Position numbers and translations under genes: made by a program. A stretch of 64,000 bases of DNA, taken from contig CAWJNE010000022.1 in assembly GCA_963844175.1 (NCBI GenBank), positions 372,001 through 436,000 on the forward strand. The letters run 5' to 3'. Positions 7,930 to 15,789 of the stretch are shown here, piece by piece (the stretch's first letter is position 1; every line of letters begins with the position of its first letter). The notes beneath the pieces were generated by a model. That model was not told the origin of the DNA. It did not search any database and worked only from the letters and a program-made list of their open reading frames with translations. Source of the stretch: JALZMG01 sp963844175 (lineage in GTDB: Bacteria > Actinomycetota > Acidimicrobiia > Acidimicrobiales > Ilumatobacteraceae).

Positions 7930-9339
7930 CTATCCGCCTGCTGGGGTCGGTTCTGGCGGTTCGAACGGGATGTCCGCAGGGGTCAGCGTGGTGAGCTGCT
8001 CGTCGGTCGGGTCGGCGACAGCGGCCAGTCGGTCGGCCTGGCGACCGATCGCCGCTTCGAACACGTTGCGGACGAAGCGGGCGTTGCCGAAGCCTCGGCC
8101 GCGCGGCTCGGCGTCGATGACCTCGGCCAGCCGCAGCGCCGCCGATTCGTCGAGGTGGTAGCGCTGGGCGCCGCTCATCCCCTCGAAGATGGCGATCAGC
8201 TCCTCGGTCGTGTAGTCGGGGAAGTGGACGGTGCGGGCGAACCTGCTCTGCAGCCCGGGGTTGGCGTCGATCAGCTCGCGCATCTCGGCCGGGTAGCCGG
8301 CGGCGATGACGGCGAGGTCGTCGCGATGGTCCTCCATGAACTTGACCAGCGTGTCGATGGCTTCGAGGCCGAAGTCCTGCTCGCCCCCGCGGGCCAGGGC
8401 GTAGGCCTCGTCGATGAGCAGCGTGCCGCCGAGGGCGGACTCGAGCACGGCGCGCGTGCGCGCGGCGGTCTGGCCGACGTAGCCGGCGACGAGGTTCGAG
8501 CGGTCGGTCTCGACGAGATGGCCCTTGGAGACGATGCCGAGCGTGCGCAGGATCTGGCTGAGCAGCCGGGCGACGGTCGTCTTGCCGGTGCCCGGGTTGC
8601 CCGTGAACACGACGTGGTGGCTGGTCTCCAACGTCGGCAGCCCACGCTCGGCGCGCAGCCGCTGGATCCGCAGCAGGCTGGTCAGGCGGCGGATGTCGGC
8701 TTTGACCAGCTGCAATCCGACCAGGGCGTCGAGCTCGGCCAGCAGCTCCTCGATCGGGCGGGCCCGTGGGAGCTCCGGCGCGGGCGCGGTCCCCGCTGTT
8801 GCCGACGTGGCCGCCGTCCGCGCCGCGCTCGTCGGGGTCACCGTCGCCGGCTGGCCGGGCCGAGGCACGCCGGCGGCATCGAAGGCCGACAGCAGGACGT
8901 CGCGGAACCGGTCGATGGCGGCGATCTCGTCGGGGGAGGGCACCAGGTCGACCGCAGCTGCGGCGTGGGCGAGGCGGATCGCCGCGTCGTAGTAGCGGGC
9001 GGCCCGCCCCCCGCCGTGGGTGGCGTCGGCCTTGAGCAGAAGGTCGAACAGCGTGCTCGGCCGTTCCAGCCACCGGCGGCGGCCCTCGAGCATCCCGCCT
9101 TCGCGAAGGCGCGACGGGGTGACGATCACGGGCGGCTCGAGTCTCGGGCCGATGTCGTCGAGCCACGCCCCCAGCTCGTCGTCGGTCAGCCGATCGTCGC
9201 TGTCGATCACGGCGGCCACGACGTCGCCGGCCTCGATGGTCACGTCGGCACGGTGATCACGTCCGGGCGCCAGCTGCTCCAGCTCGGTGGTGACGGCGTC
9301 GACGAACTCGTCGACGTACCGAGCCAGCACCCCGCCCAC
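7930..9339 (-). CDS. AAA+ ATPase of the CbxX/CfxQ (EccA C-terminal-like) type
   Basis: The C-terminal ~290 residues are an AAA+ module: Walker A GNPGTGKTTVARLLSQIL, Walker B GGTLLIDEAYALARG, sensor-type IAAGYPAEMRELIDANPGL and SRFARTVHFPDYT, with the LDALVGLQLVKADIRRL entry typical of CbxX/CfxQ and of EccA from type VII secretion. The first ~170 residues are a variable N-terminal domain with a Pro/Ala/Thr-rich linker. I place the start at GTG 9339 (or 9330); a frame extension to 9417 would overlap the divergent moxR start at 9404. No ESX core genes are in the window, so a secretion role is not supported. It likely heads the operon with the downstream membrane protein and murJ. Confidence 0.85.
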   Translation of the reverse strand: MGGVLARYVDEFVDAVTTELEQLAPGRDHRADVTIEAGDVVAAVIDSDDRLTDDELGAWLDDIGPRLEPPVIVTPSRLREGGMLEGRRRWLERPSTLFDLLLKADATHGGGRAARYYDAAIRLAHAAAAVDLVPSPDEIAAIDRFRDVLLSAFDAAGVPRPGQPATVTPTSAARTAATSATAGTAPAPELPRARPIEELLAELDALVGLQLVKADIRRLTSLLRIQRLRAERGLPTLETSHHVVFTGNPGTGKTTVARLLSQILRTLGIVSKGHLVETDRSNLVAGYVGQTAARTRAVLESALGGTLLIDEAYALARGGEQDFGLEAIDTLVKFMEDHRDDLAVIAAGYPAEMRELIDANPGLQSRFARTVHFPDYTTEELIAIFEGMSGAQRYHLDESAALRLAEVIDAEPRGRGFGNARFVRNVFEAAIGRQADRLAAVADPTDEQLTTLTPADIPFEPPEPTPAGG

Positions 9340-9403
9340 GGCGGCGCAGCGTACGGCTGATCCGGCCCAAGGGTTGGCCGGTCGCACCAGTAACGTGCCC
9401 CCG

Positions 9404-10294
9404 ATGTCGACGATCACCCAGGCTCACCGCTTCGAGAGCGTCCCAGCGGTCCGTGACGGCCTGCGCGACGTCGCCTACCTGGCCGACGAGGGGATCGCCG
9501 GAGTGGTGTTCCTCGCCGACCGGCTCGGCAAGCCGGTCCTGATCGAGGGGCCGGCGGGGACGGGCAAGACCCAGCTCGCCAAGTCCGTGGCCGAGATGAC
9601 CGGCGCCCGGCTGATCCGCCTGCAGTGCTACGAGGGCCTCGACGAGTCCAAGGCGCTGTACGAGTGGAACTACAAGAAGCAGCTGCTGCGGATCCAGGCC
9701 GACCGCAACGCCGACTCGTGGAACGAGGTCCACGACGACATCTTCTCCGATGAGTTCCTGCTCACCCGGCCGCTGCTGGAGGCGATCCGGGCGCCCGACC
9801 CCGTCGTGCTGCTGATCGACGAGGTCGACCGCGTCGAGGTGGAGACCGAGGCGCTGCTGCTCGAGATCCTGTCCGACTACCAGGTGTCGATCCCGGAGCT
9901 GGGCACGATCGAGGCCACCCAGATCCCGCTCGTCTTCCTCACGTCGAACAACACCCGCGAGCTGTCCGAGGCCCTCAAGCGGCGCTGCCTCTACCTCCAC
10001 GTCGACTACCCGACGTTGGCCCGGGAGAAGGAGATCGTGCTGGCCAAGGTCCCCGAGGTGACGGACAACCTGGCTGATCAGATCGCCCGCATCGTGCGCT
10101 CGATCCGCCAGCTCGATCTGAAGAAGGCGCCGAGCGTGTCGGAGACCCTCGACTGGGCGCGCACCCTGCTGCTGCTCAACCTGGACTCGATCGACGAGCA
10201 GACGGCCAAGGACACGCTGCACATCCTGCTCAAGTACCAGACCGACATCGCCAAGGCGGCGAAGGAGCTCGACGTCGATCCCAAGGCCTCATGA
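9404..10294 (+). CDS. MoxR-family AAA+ ATPase
   Basis: ATG 9404 gives 296 residues with Walker A EGPAGTGKTQLAKS, Walker B PVVLLIDEVDR and the sensor LTSNNTRELSEALKRRC. This matches MoxR proteins, which act as chaperone-like ATPases with von Willebrand factor A (VWA) partners during metal-centre or complex maturation. That pairing is seen here: a VWA/CoxE-like gene lies at 10874. Between them is a small LAETG-anchored protein whose ATG overlaps this stop by 4 bp. The start is 65 bp from the divergent AAA+ gene, leaving room for back-to-back promoters. Confidence 0.92.
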   Translation: MSTITQAHRFESVPAVRDGLRDVAYLADEGIAGVVFLADRLGKPVLIEGPAGTGKTQLAKSVAEMTGARLIRLQCYEGLDESKALYEWNYKKQLLRIQADRNADSWNEVHDDIFSDEFLLTRPLLEAIRAPDPVVLLIDEVDRVEVETEALLLEILSDYQVSIPELGTIEATQIPLVFLTSNNTRELSEALKRRCLYLHVDYPTLAREKEIVLAKVPEVTDNLADQIARIVRSIRQLDLKKAPSVSETLDWARTLLLLNLDSIDEQTAKDTLHILLKYQTDIAKAAKELDVDPKAS

Positions 10295-10782
10295 GGCGGG
10301 GGTTCGCAGTCCTTGCAGCGGTGCTGTTGGTCCACGCCGGCGCCAGCACCGCGTCCGCTGGCCTCGAGCAAGGGACGAACCTCGACCTCCTCCCGCCATC
10401 GATCGGACCTGGCGGGATCGTCGTCGCCGAGTACGTCGGCTGTAACGGGGGCCAGGTGGTCGAGTTCGCGTTGGCCGGCTCCCAGCAGGAGATCTCCTGC
10501 GTGGGCTCGGACGGTGACGGAACTCGCGGTGCGTCGCGCGCCGTGTTCGTCGCCCCGAGGACTCCCGGCAGCTACTTCGCCACCGGGCAGATCGTCGGCA
10601 ACTCGGGCTCGCTGCAGCAGGCAAATCTGACCGTGCTCAGTGCGGGCGCGCTGCCGCCCGACGACCTGGCCGAGACCGGCCCGGCCTCCGGTCCGGCCAT
10701 CCCGATGGCGGCGACCGCGGTGGCCGTGGGCCTCGGCCTGCTGGGCGCAGCCCGCTTCCGCCGTCGTCCGACGGCCACCTGA
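10291..10782 (+). CDS. Small secreted protein with C-terminal LAETG sorting signal
   Basis: This 163-residue protein has a signal peptide (MRRGFAVLAAVLLVHAGAST, cleavage near ASA-G) and a C-terminal cell-wall sorting signal: LAETG at ~129-133, a hydrophobic stretch (IPMAATAVAVGLGLLGA) and the basic tail RFRRRPTAT. LAxTG is the motif preferred by class E sortases of high-GC Gram-positives. The mature ~100 residues are rich in Gly and Ser with two cysteines (YVGCNGG and ISCVGS) that could form a disulfide. I do not recognise a fold. ATGA overlap with moxR suggests translational coupling. No sortase gene is in the window. Confidence 0.82.
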   Translation: MRRGFAVLAAVLLVHAGASTASAGLEQGTNLDLLPPSIGPGGIVVAEYVGCNGGQVVEFALAGSQQEISCVGSDGDGTRGASRAVFVAPRTPGSYFATGQIVGNSGSLQQANLTVLSAGALPPDDLAETGPASGPAIPMAATAVAVGLGLLGAARFRRRPTAT

Positions 10783-10873
10783 CGCGCGCACGCTCCTGGT
10801 CAGGGTTCCGGTCGGACGTCCGGCCAGCAACCTGACCGAGAGCAGCGGTGGGCGCGGGGGTTACCGTGACGAG

Positions 10874-12349
10874 GTGACCGACACCGCCCCGGCCCGGCCC
10901 TCGAGCGGCATGATGGACCTGCTCAACGGTTTCGTCGTCGAGCTGCGCAACGCGGGACTGCCGGTCAGCCTGACCGAGAACCTCGACGCGATGGAGGCGG
11001 TGCAGCACATCCCGCTCGAGGACCGGGAGGCGTTCAAGTACGCCCTCGGCGCCACGCTGATCAAGAACAACGCTCACTGGCGGGCGTTCGAGACCGTCTT
11101 CGAGGTGTACTTCAGCCTGCGCGGACCCGAGTACCGCATCGGCGAGGGCGACGAGTCGGCGCTCGAGGAGATGTGGCGCGAGATGCAGGAGCAGATGCGC
11201 CAGGGCGACGGGCGCGGTGCGGCGGGCGGGAGCATGGAATCGCTGACCCCGGAGGAGATCGCCCACCTCCTGATGCAGGCGCTGCTCAACGGGGACCAGG
11301 CGATGCTGCGGGCGATGGCCCGCCAGGCCGTGCAGCGCTTCGCCGGCATGGAGCCGGGACGCCCGGTCGGCGGGACGTACTACCTGTACCGCACGCTGCG
11401 CAACCTCGACCTGGACGGGATGCTGGACAAGCTGATGGACGCCACTCGCGAGCAGGTCGGCGGCGACCTCACCTCGCTCGAGGAGCGGCTGGAGCGGGAG
11501 GAGTACGAGGACCGCATCGAGCAGTTCAAGTCCGAGATCGAGGCGGAGATCCGCCGGCGGCTCGTCGCCGACCGCGGCGCCGAGGCGATGGCCAAGACGC
11601 TGCGCAAGCCACTGCCGGAAGACGTCGAGTTCATGCACGCCTCACGCGACGAGATGCAGTCGCTGCGCAAGGCGCTGTACCCGCTGACCCGCAAGCTGGC
11701 CGCCCGCTTGGCCCGCAAGCGGCGTCACGGCCGCAAGGGCCCGCTCGACTTCCGCAGCACGGTGCGCCACTCGTTGAGCTACGGCGGCGTCCCTGCCGAA
11801 CCGAAGTTCAAGTACCCGCGCCCGGCGAAGCCCGAGCTGATGGTGGTCGCCGACATCTCCGGTTCGGTCGCCGCGTTCGCCCGCTTCACGTTGATGCTCG
11901 TCTACGCCATCCAGAACCAGTTCTCGAAGGTCCGCTCGTTCGTCTTCATCGACGGCATCGACGAGGTGACCGACTACTTCCGGGCCACCGAGGACATCCA
12001 GGAGGCGATCCACCGGGTCAACACGGAGGCCGACGTGGTGTGGGTCGACGGCCATTCCGACTACGGGCATGCCTTCGAGGTGTTCTGGGAGAAGTGGGGC
12101 AAGGACGTCGGTCCGAAGACGACGGTGCTGCTGCTCGGTGACGCTCGGAACAACTACCACGCCAGCCAGTCGTGGGTGGTGAAGGAGATGCGCCACAAGG
12201 CTCGCCACGTGTACTGGCTGAACCCAGAGCCCCGGTCGTACTGGAACACGGGCGACTCGATCGTCGGCGACTACGCCAGCCACGTCGACGGCGTCTACGA
12301 GTGCCGCAACCTGCGCCAGCTCGAGGCGTTCGTCGAAAAGTTGACGTAA
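10874..12349 (+). CDS. VWA-domain protein, CoxE-like
   Basis: GTG 10874 gives 491 residues. The N-terminal ~260 residues are helical and charged (MMDLLNGFVVELRNAGLPVS, then EALKY-like and QEQMRQGDGRGAAGG). The C-terminal ~200 residues carry a VWA domain with the MIDAS motif DISGS (VVADISGSVAAFARF), the FVFIDGIDEVTDYF segment and LLLGDARNNY. This is the CoxE-like VWA family that works with MoxR ATPases in cofactor insertion or complex assembly. With moxR two genes upstream, a chaperone pair is likely, but no client (CO dehydrogenase or methanol dehydrogenase) is present here. Confidence 0.9.
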   Translation: MTDTAPARPSSGMMDLLNGFVVELRNAGLPVSLTENLDAMEAVQHIPLEDREAFKYALGATLIKNNAHWRAFETVFEVYFSLRGPEYRIGEGDESALEEMWREMQEQMRQGDGRGAAGGSMESLTPEEIAHLLMQALLNGDQAMLRAMARQAVQRFAGMEPGRPVGGTYYLYRTLRNLDLDGMLDKLMDATREQVGGDLTSLEERLEREEYEDRIEQFKSEIEAEIRRRLVADRGAEAMAKTLRKPLPEDVEFMHASRDEMQSLRKALYPLTRKLAARLARKRRHGRKGPLDFRSTVRHSLSYGGVPAEPKFKYPRPAKPELMVVADISGSVAAFARFTLMLVYAIQNQFSKVRSFVFIDGIDEVTDYFRATEDIQEAIHRVNTEADVVWVDGHSDYGHAFEVFWEKWGKDVGPKTTVLLLGDARNNYHASQSWVVKEMRHKARHVYWLNPEPRSYWNTGDSIVGDYASHVDGVYECRNLRQLEAFVEKLT

Positions 12350-12395
12350 CACCCGTCGTCGACCCCGCACGGGCGGGTGACTACCGTCCCCGTCC

Positions 12396-13241
12396 ATGTT
12401 CGAGCGGATGCGCCATGGGTGGGAGCTGACGAAGAAGTCGTGGGGGGTCGTGCGCAGCCATCCCGGCCTGATCCGCCTCCCGATCTGTGGCGGGGTGCTG
12501 GCCCTGCTGTCGGCGGTCATCATCGCCGGCCCCGGTGCCTACCTGCTGAGCCGTGACCAGGAGTCGACCGCCGCCACGGTCGGCGGCGTGGCGCTGGTGG
12601 CCGTCGGCGCCTACCTCGCCTCGTTCTTCGTCATCTACTTCAACGTCGCCCTCGCCGCGGCCGCTGATCAGGCGCTGCGCGGGCAGCGACCCGACCTGCG
12701 CGCCGCCGGGCGGGTCGCCCGCAGTCGCATCGGCGTGATCGCCGCCTGGGCCGCCGTGTCGGCGGTCGTCTCGGCGTTCTTCGCCCTGTTGCGCGACAAG
12801 GGAGGCGTGATCGGGAGCATCGGCGCCGGCATCGGGGCGGCGATCTGGGGCCTGATCACGTTCATGGTGATCCCGGTCCTGGCCTTCGAGCGAATCGGCC
12901 CGTTCGGCGCCATCAAGCGGTCGGCGACGCTGTTCCGACAGCGTTGGGGCCAGCAGGTCACCGGCAACGTCGTGATCGGCGGCGTGGCGGGCCTCGTCGT
13001 GCTGCTCGGCGTGCTGGCGGGCGTCGGTGGCGTCGTCCTGCTGGCGGGCGGAGAGGCCGGCCTGGAGGTGCTCGGCGCCGGCCTGCTGCTGCTCGGGGTG
13101 GTGCTCGCCGTCGCCGGTTCGGTGTTCGCCGGCGCCACCCGGGGCGTGTTCGGCACCGCCCTCTACCGCTACATCGCCGACGACCACGCCGTCGGCCCGT
13201 TCAGCACCCCCGAGCTGGAGAGCGCCGTCCGAGCCCCTTGA
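12396..13241 (+). CDS. DUF6159-type multi-pass membrane protein
   Basis: The 281-residue protein begins MFERMRHGWELTKKSWGVVRSHP, a pattern shared by DUF6159-type proteins, followed by about six hydrophobic segments (~25-48, ~58-85, ~110-130, ~150-175, ~200-225, ~230-255). No enzyme motif is visible. It follows the VWA gene by 46 bp on the same strand and may be co-transcribed. Its function is unknown. Family assignment rests on recall of the N-terminal pattern and not on a search. Confidence 0.78.
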   Translation: MFERMRHGWELTKKSWGVVRSHPGLIRLPICGGVLALLSAVIIAGPGAYLLSRDQESTAATVGGVALVAVGAYLASFFVIYFNVALAAAADQALRGQRPDLRAAGRVARSRIGVIAAWAAVSAVVSAFFALLRDKGGVIGSIGAGIGAAIWGLITFMVIPVLAFERIGPFGAIKRSATLFRQRWGQQVTGNVVIGGVAGLVVLLGVLAGVGGVVLLAGGEAGLEVLGAGLLLLGVVLAVAGSVFAGATRGVFGTALYRYIADDHAVGPFSTPELESAVRAP

Positions 13242-13298
13242 CGGGGGTCAGCAGGCCCCGGAGTGTAAAAGCAGTTATCACTGTCTAAAGTGGTCGGC

Positions 13299-13982
13299 AT
13301 GTCGAACCGTCGAACTGCCATCGTCACCGGGGGCTCGAGGGGTCTGGGGCACGCCCTGGTCCAGGGGTTGGCCGACCGCGGTTGGAACGTGGTCACCGAC
13401 GCCCGGGACGAGGCGTCGCTGCGCACCGCGGTCGCCCAGCTCGACCACGTCGTCGGCGTGGCCGGCGACCTGACCGACGCGGCGCATCGCCTCGCCGTCG
13501 TCGAGGCGGCCGTCGCCCTCGGTGGCTGCGTCGACCTGGTCGTCAACAACGCCGGCGGGCTCGGGCCGTCGCCGCTCCCCGCGCTGGCCGACGCGCCCCT
13601 CACCGCCCTCGCCGACCTCTTCGACGTCAACGTGGTGGCCCCGCTCGGGCTGATCCAGCAGGTGGTGCCGCACCTGTCATCGGGCGCCGCCGTGGTCGGC
13701 ATCACGTCGGACGCCGCCGTCGAGGCCTACGAGGGATGGGGCGTGTACGGGGCCACGAAGGCGGCGCTGGAGCAGATCGGGCGGGTGCTCGCCGTCGAGC
13801 GCCCCGATCTCCGCGTGCTGTCCGTGGACCCCGGCGATCTGCGCACGGCGATGCACCAGGCTGCGTTCCCGGGCGAGGACATCTCCGACCGGCCGACACC
13901 GGAGACGGTCGTGCCGGCCTTCGTGGCCTTGATCGACGGTCCCGAACGGGCGGGCCGGCACCGCCTGGCCGAGGCGTCGTGA
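13299..13982 (+). CDS. Short-chain dehydrogenase/reductase
   Basis: A classical SDR of 227 residues: TGGSRGLGHALV nucleotide-binding motif near the N-terminus, NNAGG, ITS at the catalytic serine position, and YGATK for the Tyr/Lys pair. ATG 13299 is preferred over GTG 13290. The substrate cannot be told. Its TGA overlaps the ATG of queA by one base, and queA overlaps the regulator gene by 4 bp, so all three probably form one transcript. The 57-bp upstream gap contains CAGTTATCACTG (13272-13283), a 4+4 inverted repeat, next to TAAAGT, a possible -10 box. Confidence 0.88.
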   Translation: MSNRRTAIVTGGSRGLGHALVQGLADRGWNVVTDARDEASLRTAVAQLDHVVGVAGDLTDAAHRLAVVEAAVALGGCVDLVVNNAGGLGPSPLPALADAPLTALADLFDVNVVAPLGLIQQVVPHLSSGAAVVGITSDAAVEAYEGWGVYGATKAALEQIGRVLAVERPDLRVLSVDPGDLRTAMHQAAFPGEDISDRPTPETVVPAFVALIDGPERAGRHRLAEAS

Positions 13983-15028
13983 TGGACGCCGTGCTGGACC
14001 ACTTCGAGCTGCCGCCCGAACTGGAGGCGTCGGCGCCCCCCGAGCTGGTGCTCGGACGGCGCGACGCGGTGCGGATGATGGTCTCGATCGGTGAGCAGCA
14101 GCCGCGCCACTCCATCGCCCGCGATCTGTCGTCGTGGCTGCAGGCGGGCGACCTCGTCGTCGTCAACACCTCGGCCACGGTGCCGGCGGCGATCGACGCC
14201 AGCACACCCGACGGTCGCGCCGTCGTCGTGCACCTCTCGACCGAACTGCCGACCGGGCTGCACCTCGTGGAGGTGCGCCGGTCGCTGCCGGGGGGAGCGA
14301 CGGTGCCCGACGGTGCCGACCTCACGGGTGCGGCGCTGAAGTTGGCCGGCGGCGGGCAGGTGCGGCTGCTTGGACGTATGCCCCGCTCGGTGCGGCTGTG
14401 GGTGGCGACGCTCGACCTGCCGTCGCCGCTGCTCGACCACCTGGCCCGGTTCGGCCGCCCGATCCGGTACCGATACGTCCCGGAGGTGTGGCCGATCGAC
14501 GCCTACACCAACTCCTTCGCCATCGAGCCGGGATCGGCCGAGATGCCCTCGGCCGGGCGGGCCCTCACCGCCGAGGTCGTCACCGACCTCGTCGCCCACG
14601 GCGTCGTCGTGGCGCCGATCGTGCTGCACACCGGCGTGGCGTCGCTCGAGGCGCACGAGACGCCCTACCCCGAACGGTTCCGCGTGTCCGAGGCGACGGC
14701 CCGGCTGATCAACGCCACGCACGCCGCCGGCGGGCTGGTCGTCGCCGTCGGGACGACCGTCGTCCGGGCGCTGGAGACGGCTGTCGACGAGCACGGGACC
14801 GTGCACCCGGCCAGCGGGTGGACGGAGCGGATCGTGACGCCCGAGACCGGCGTGCGCGCCATCGACGGTCTCCTGACCGGCTGGCACGAGCCGGAAGCAA
14901 GCCACCTGCAGCTGCTCGAGGCGGTCGCCGGTCGAGGTCCGCTGCGCACGGCCTACGCTGCGGCCGTGGCCGCCGGGTACCGCTGGCACGAGTTCGGCGA
15001 CGTCCACCTGCTGCTGCCCGAGCGATGA
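13982..15028 (+). CDS. queA: QueA-family S-adenosylmethionine:tRNA ribosyltransferase-isomerase
   Basis: The 348-residue protein matches QueA in length and pattern: ELPPELEASAPPE entry, GDLVVVNTSATVPAAI (family: DLLVFNDTRVIPARL), VAPIVLHTGVASLE, ERFRVSEATARLINAT and a C-terminal WHEPEASHLQLLEAVAG. QueA uses the ribosyl group of SAM to build epoxyqueuosine in tRNA. No other queuosine gene (tgt, queG, queC-F) is in the window. Several usual residues differ, for example NTSATVPA for NDTRVIPA, so a divergent or non-queuosine role is possible. It lies in an SDR-queA-SufR-like operon. Confidence 0.8.
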   Translation: MDAVLDHFELPPELEASAPPELVLGRRDAVRMMVSIGEQQPRHSIARDLSSWLQAGDLVVVNTSATVPAAIDASTPDGRAVVVHLSTELPTGLHLVEVRRSLPGGATVPDGADLTGAALKLAGGGQVRLLGRMPRSVRLWVATLDLPSPLLDHLARFGRPIRYRYVPEVWPIDAYTNSFAIEPGSAEMPSAGRALTAEVVTDLVAHGVVVAPIVLHTGVASLEAHETPYPERFRVSEATARLINATHAAGGLVVAVGTTVVRALETAVDEHGTVHPASGWTERIVTPETGVRAIDGLLTGWHEPEASHLQLLEAVAGRGPLRTAYAAAVAAGYRWHEFGDVHLLLPER

Positions 15029-15696
15029 TCCCCGACCCGACCGTCGGCGAGGTCGCCGCCGTCGCCGTGCCTCCGCCCGTCAGCGCGGCCCAGCGCAGCG
15101 TGCTCTACGCCGTGCGCCGGCGCGGCGAGGCGACGGCCGGCGATGTCGCCGCCCAGCTGGACATGACGATCAGCGGCGCCCGCCAGCACTTGACCGGGCT
15201 GTCCGACGTCGGGCTGCTGGAGGTGGCCGATGCGCCGCGGGTCGCCGGCCAGCAGGGGCGGACCGAGCGGGTGTACCGGATCGCCCCGCCGGCCGAGGCG
15301 CTGTTCCCGCGGGCCTACGGCGAGCTGACCAACCAGCTGCTCAACCACGTGCCGTCGGACGTCGTCACCGTGGCGTTCGAGCGCCGGCGCGACGAGCGGA
15401 TCGCCGCCGCCCGGATCCGGCTGGCCGGCAAGCGCAGCTTCGCCGCCAAGGTCGACGAGTTGGCACGAGTCCTCGACGAGGACGGCTACATGGCCTCGGT
15501 CGAGCGCGCCCCGGACGGGACGGCGCGCATCGTCGAGCGCAACTGCGCCATCTTCGCCGTCGCCCGGGAGCACCCGACGTGTTGCTCGACCGAGTTGGAG
15601 TTCCTGCGCGCCGCCCTGCCCGAGGCCGACATCGAACGCGTCACCCACATGATGGCCGGCGCCACCTCGTGCGCCTACGAGGTCCGCCCCCGCTGA
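15025..15696 (+). CDS. SufR-like winged-helix regulator with C-terminal cysteine cluster
   Basis: This 223-residue regulator has an N-terminal ArsR/DeoR-type winged helix (AQRSVLYAVRRRGEATAGDV, AQLDMTISGARQHLTGL) and a C-terminal domain with NCAIFAVAREHPTCC and a further C at TSCAYEV. This spacing is that of SufR-type regulators, which hold an Fe-S cluster and control Fe-S assembly genes. No suf genes are present. It is the last gene of the SDR-queA operon (ATGA overlap), and its stop codon lies inside the left arm of a 22-bp inverted repeat. A likely target is its own operon, by analogy only. Confidence 0.82.
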   Translation: MIPDPTVGEVAAVAVPPPVSAAQRSVLYAVRRRGEATAGDVAAQLDMTISGARQHLTGLSDVGLLEVADAPRVAGQQGRTERVYRIAPPAEALFPRAYGELTNQLLNHVPSDVVTVAFERRRDERIAAARIRLAGKRSFAAKVDELARVLDEDGYMASVERAPDGTARIVERNCAIFAVAREHPTCCSTELEFLRAALPEADIERVTHMMAGATSCAYEVRPR

Positions 15697-15789
15697 CCCA
15701 TCCGAGGGTTTGCTGCATCGGAGGGTGTGTTGCGGGGCTTCCCCTCCGGAAACCCTCGGACGACAGGAAACCCTCGGATGGGTCAGCGG
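15690..15789. repeat. Palindromic intergenic element, family A, copy 1
   Basis: A perfect 22-bp inverted repeat (15690-15711 and 15768-15789; core CATCCGAGGGTTT / AAACCCTCGGATG) lies between the convergent stops of the SufR-like gene and guaB. Inside are a second, imperfect direct copy of the motif on the left (ATCGGAGGGTGTGTTGC) and an inverted copy on the right (AAACCCTCGG), around a GGGGCTTCCCCT centre. Two related elements lie at 27836 and 49060. It could serve as a bidirectional terminator, though no T-tract follows either arm. Confidence 0.85.

Noticed and set aside
7930..9339. Type VII secretion locus
   Set aside because: Only an EccA-like ATPase domain is present; no EccB-E, EsxA/B or mycosin genes are in the window.
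7036..9360. Long plus-strand frame opposite the AAA+ gene
   Set aside because: No domain pattern; the minus strand carries Walker motifs and a convincing gene.
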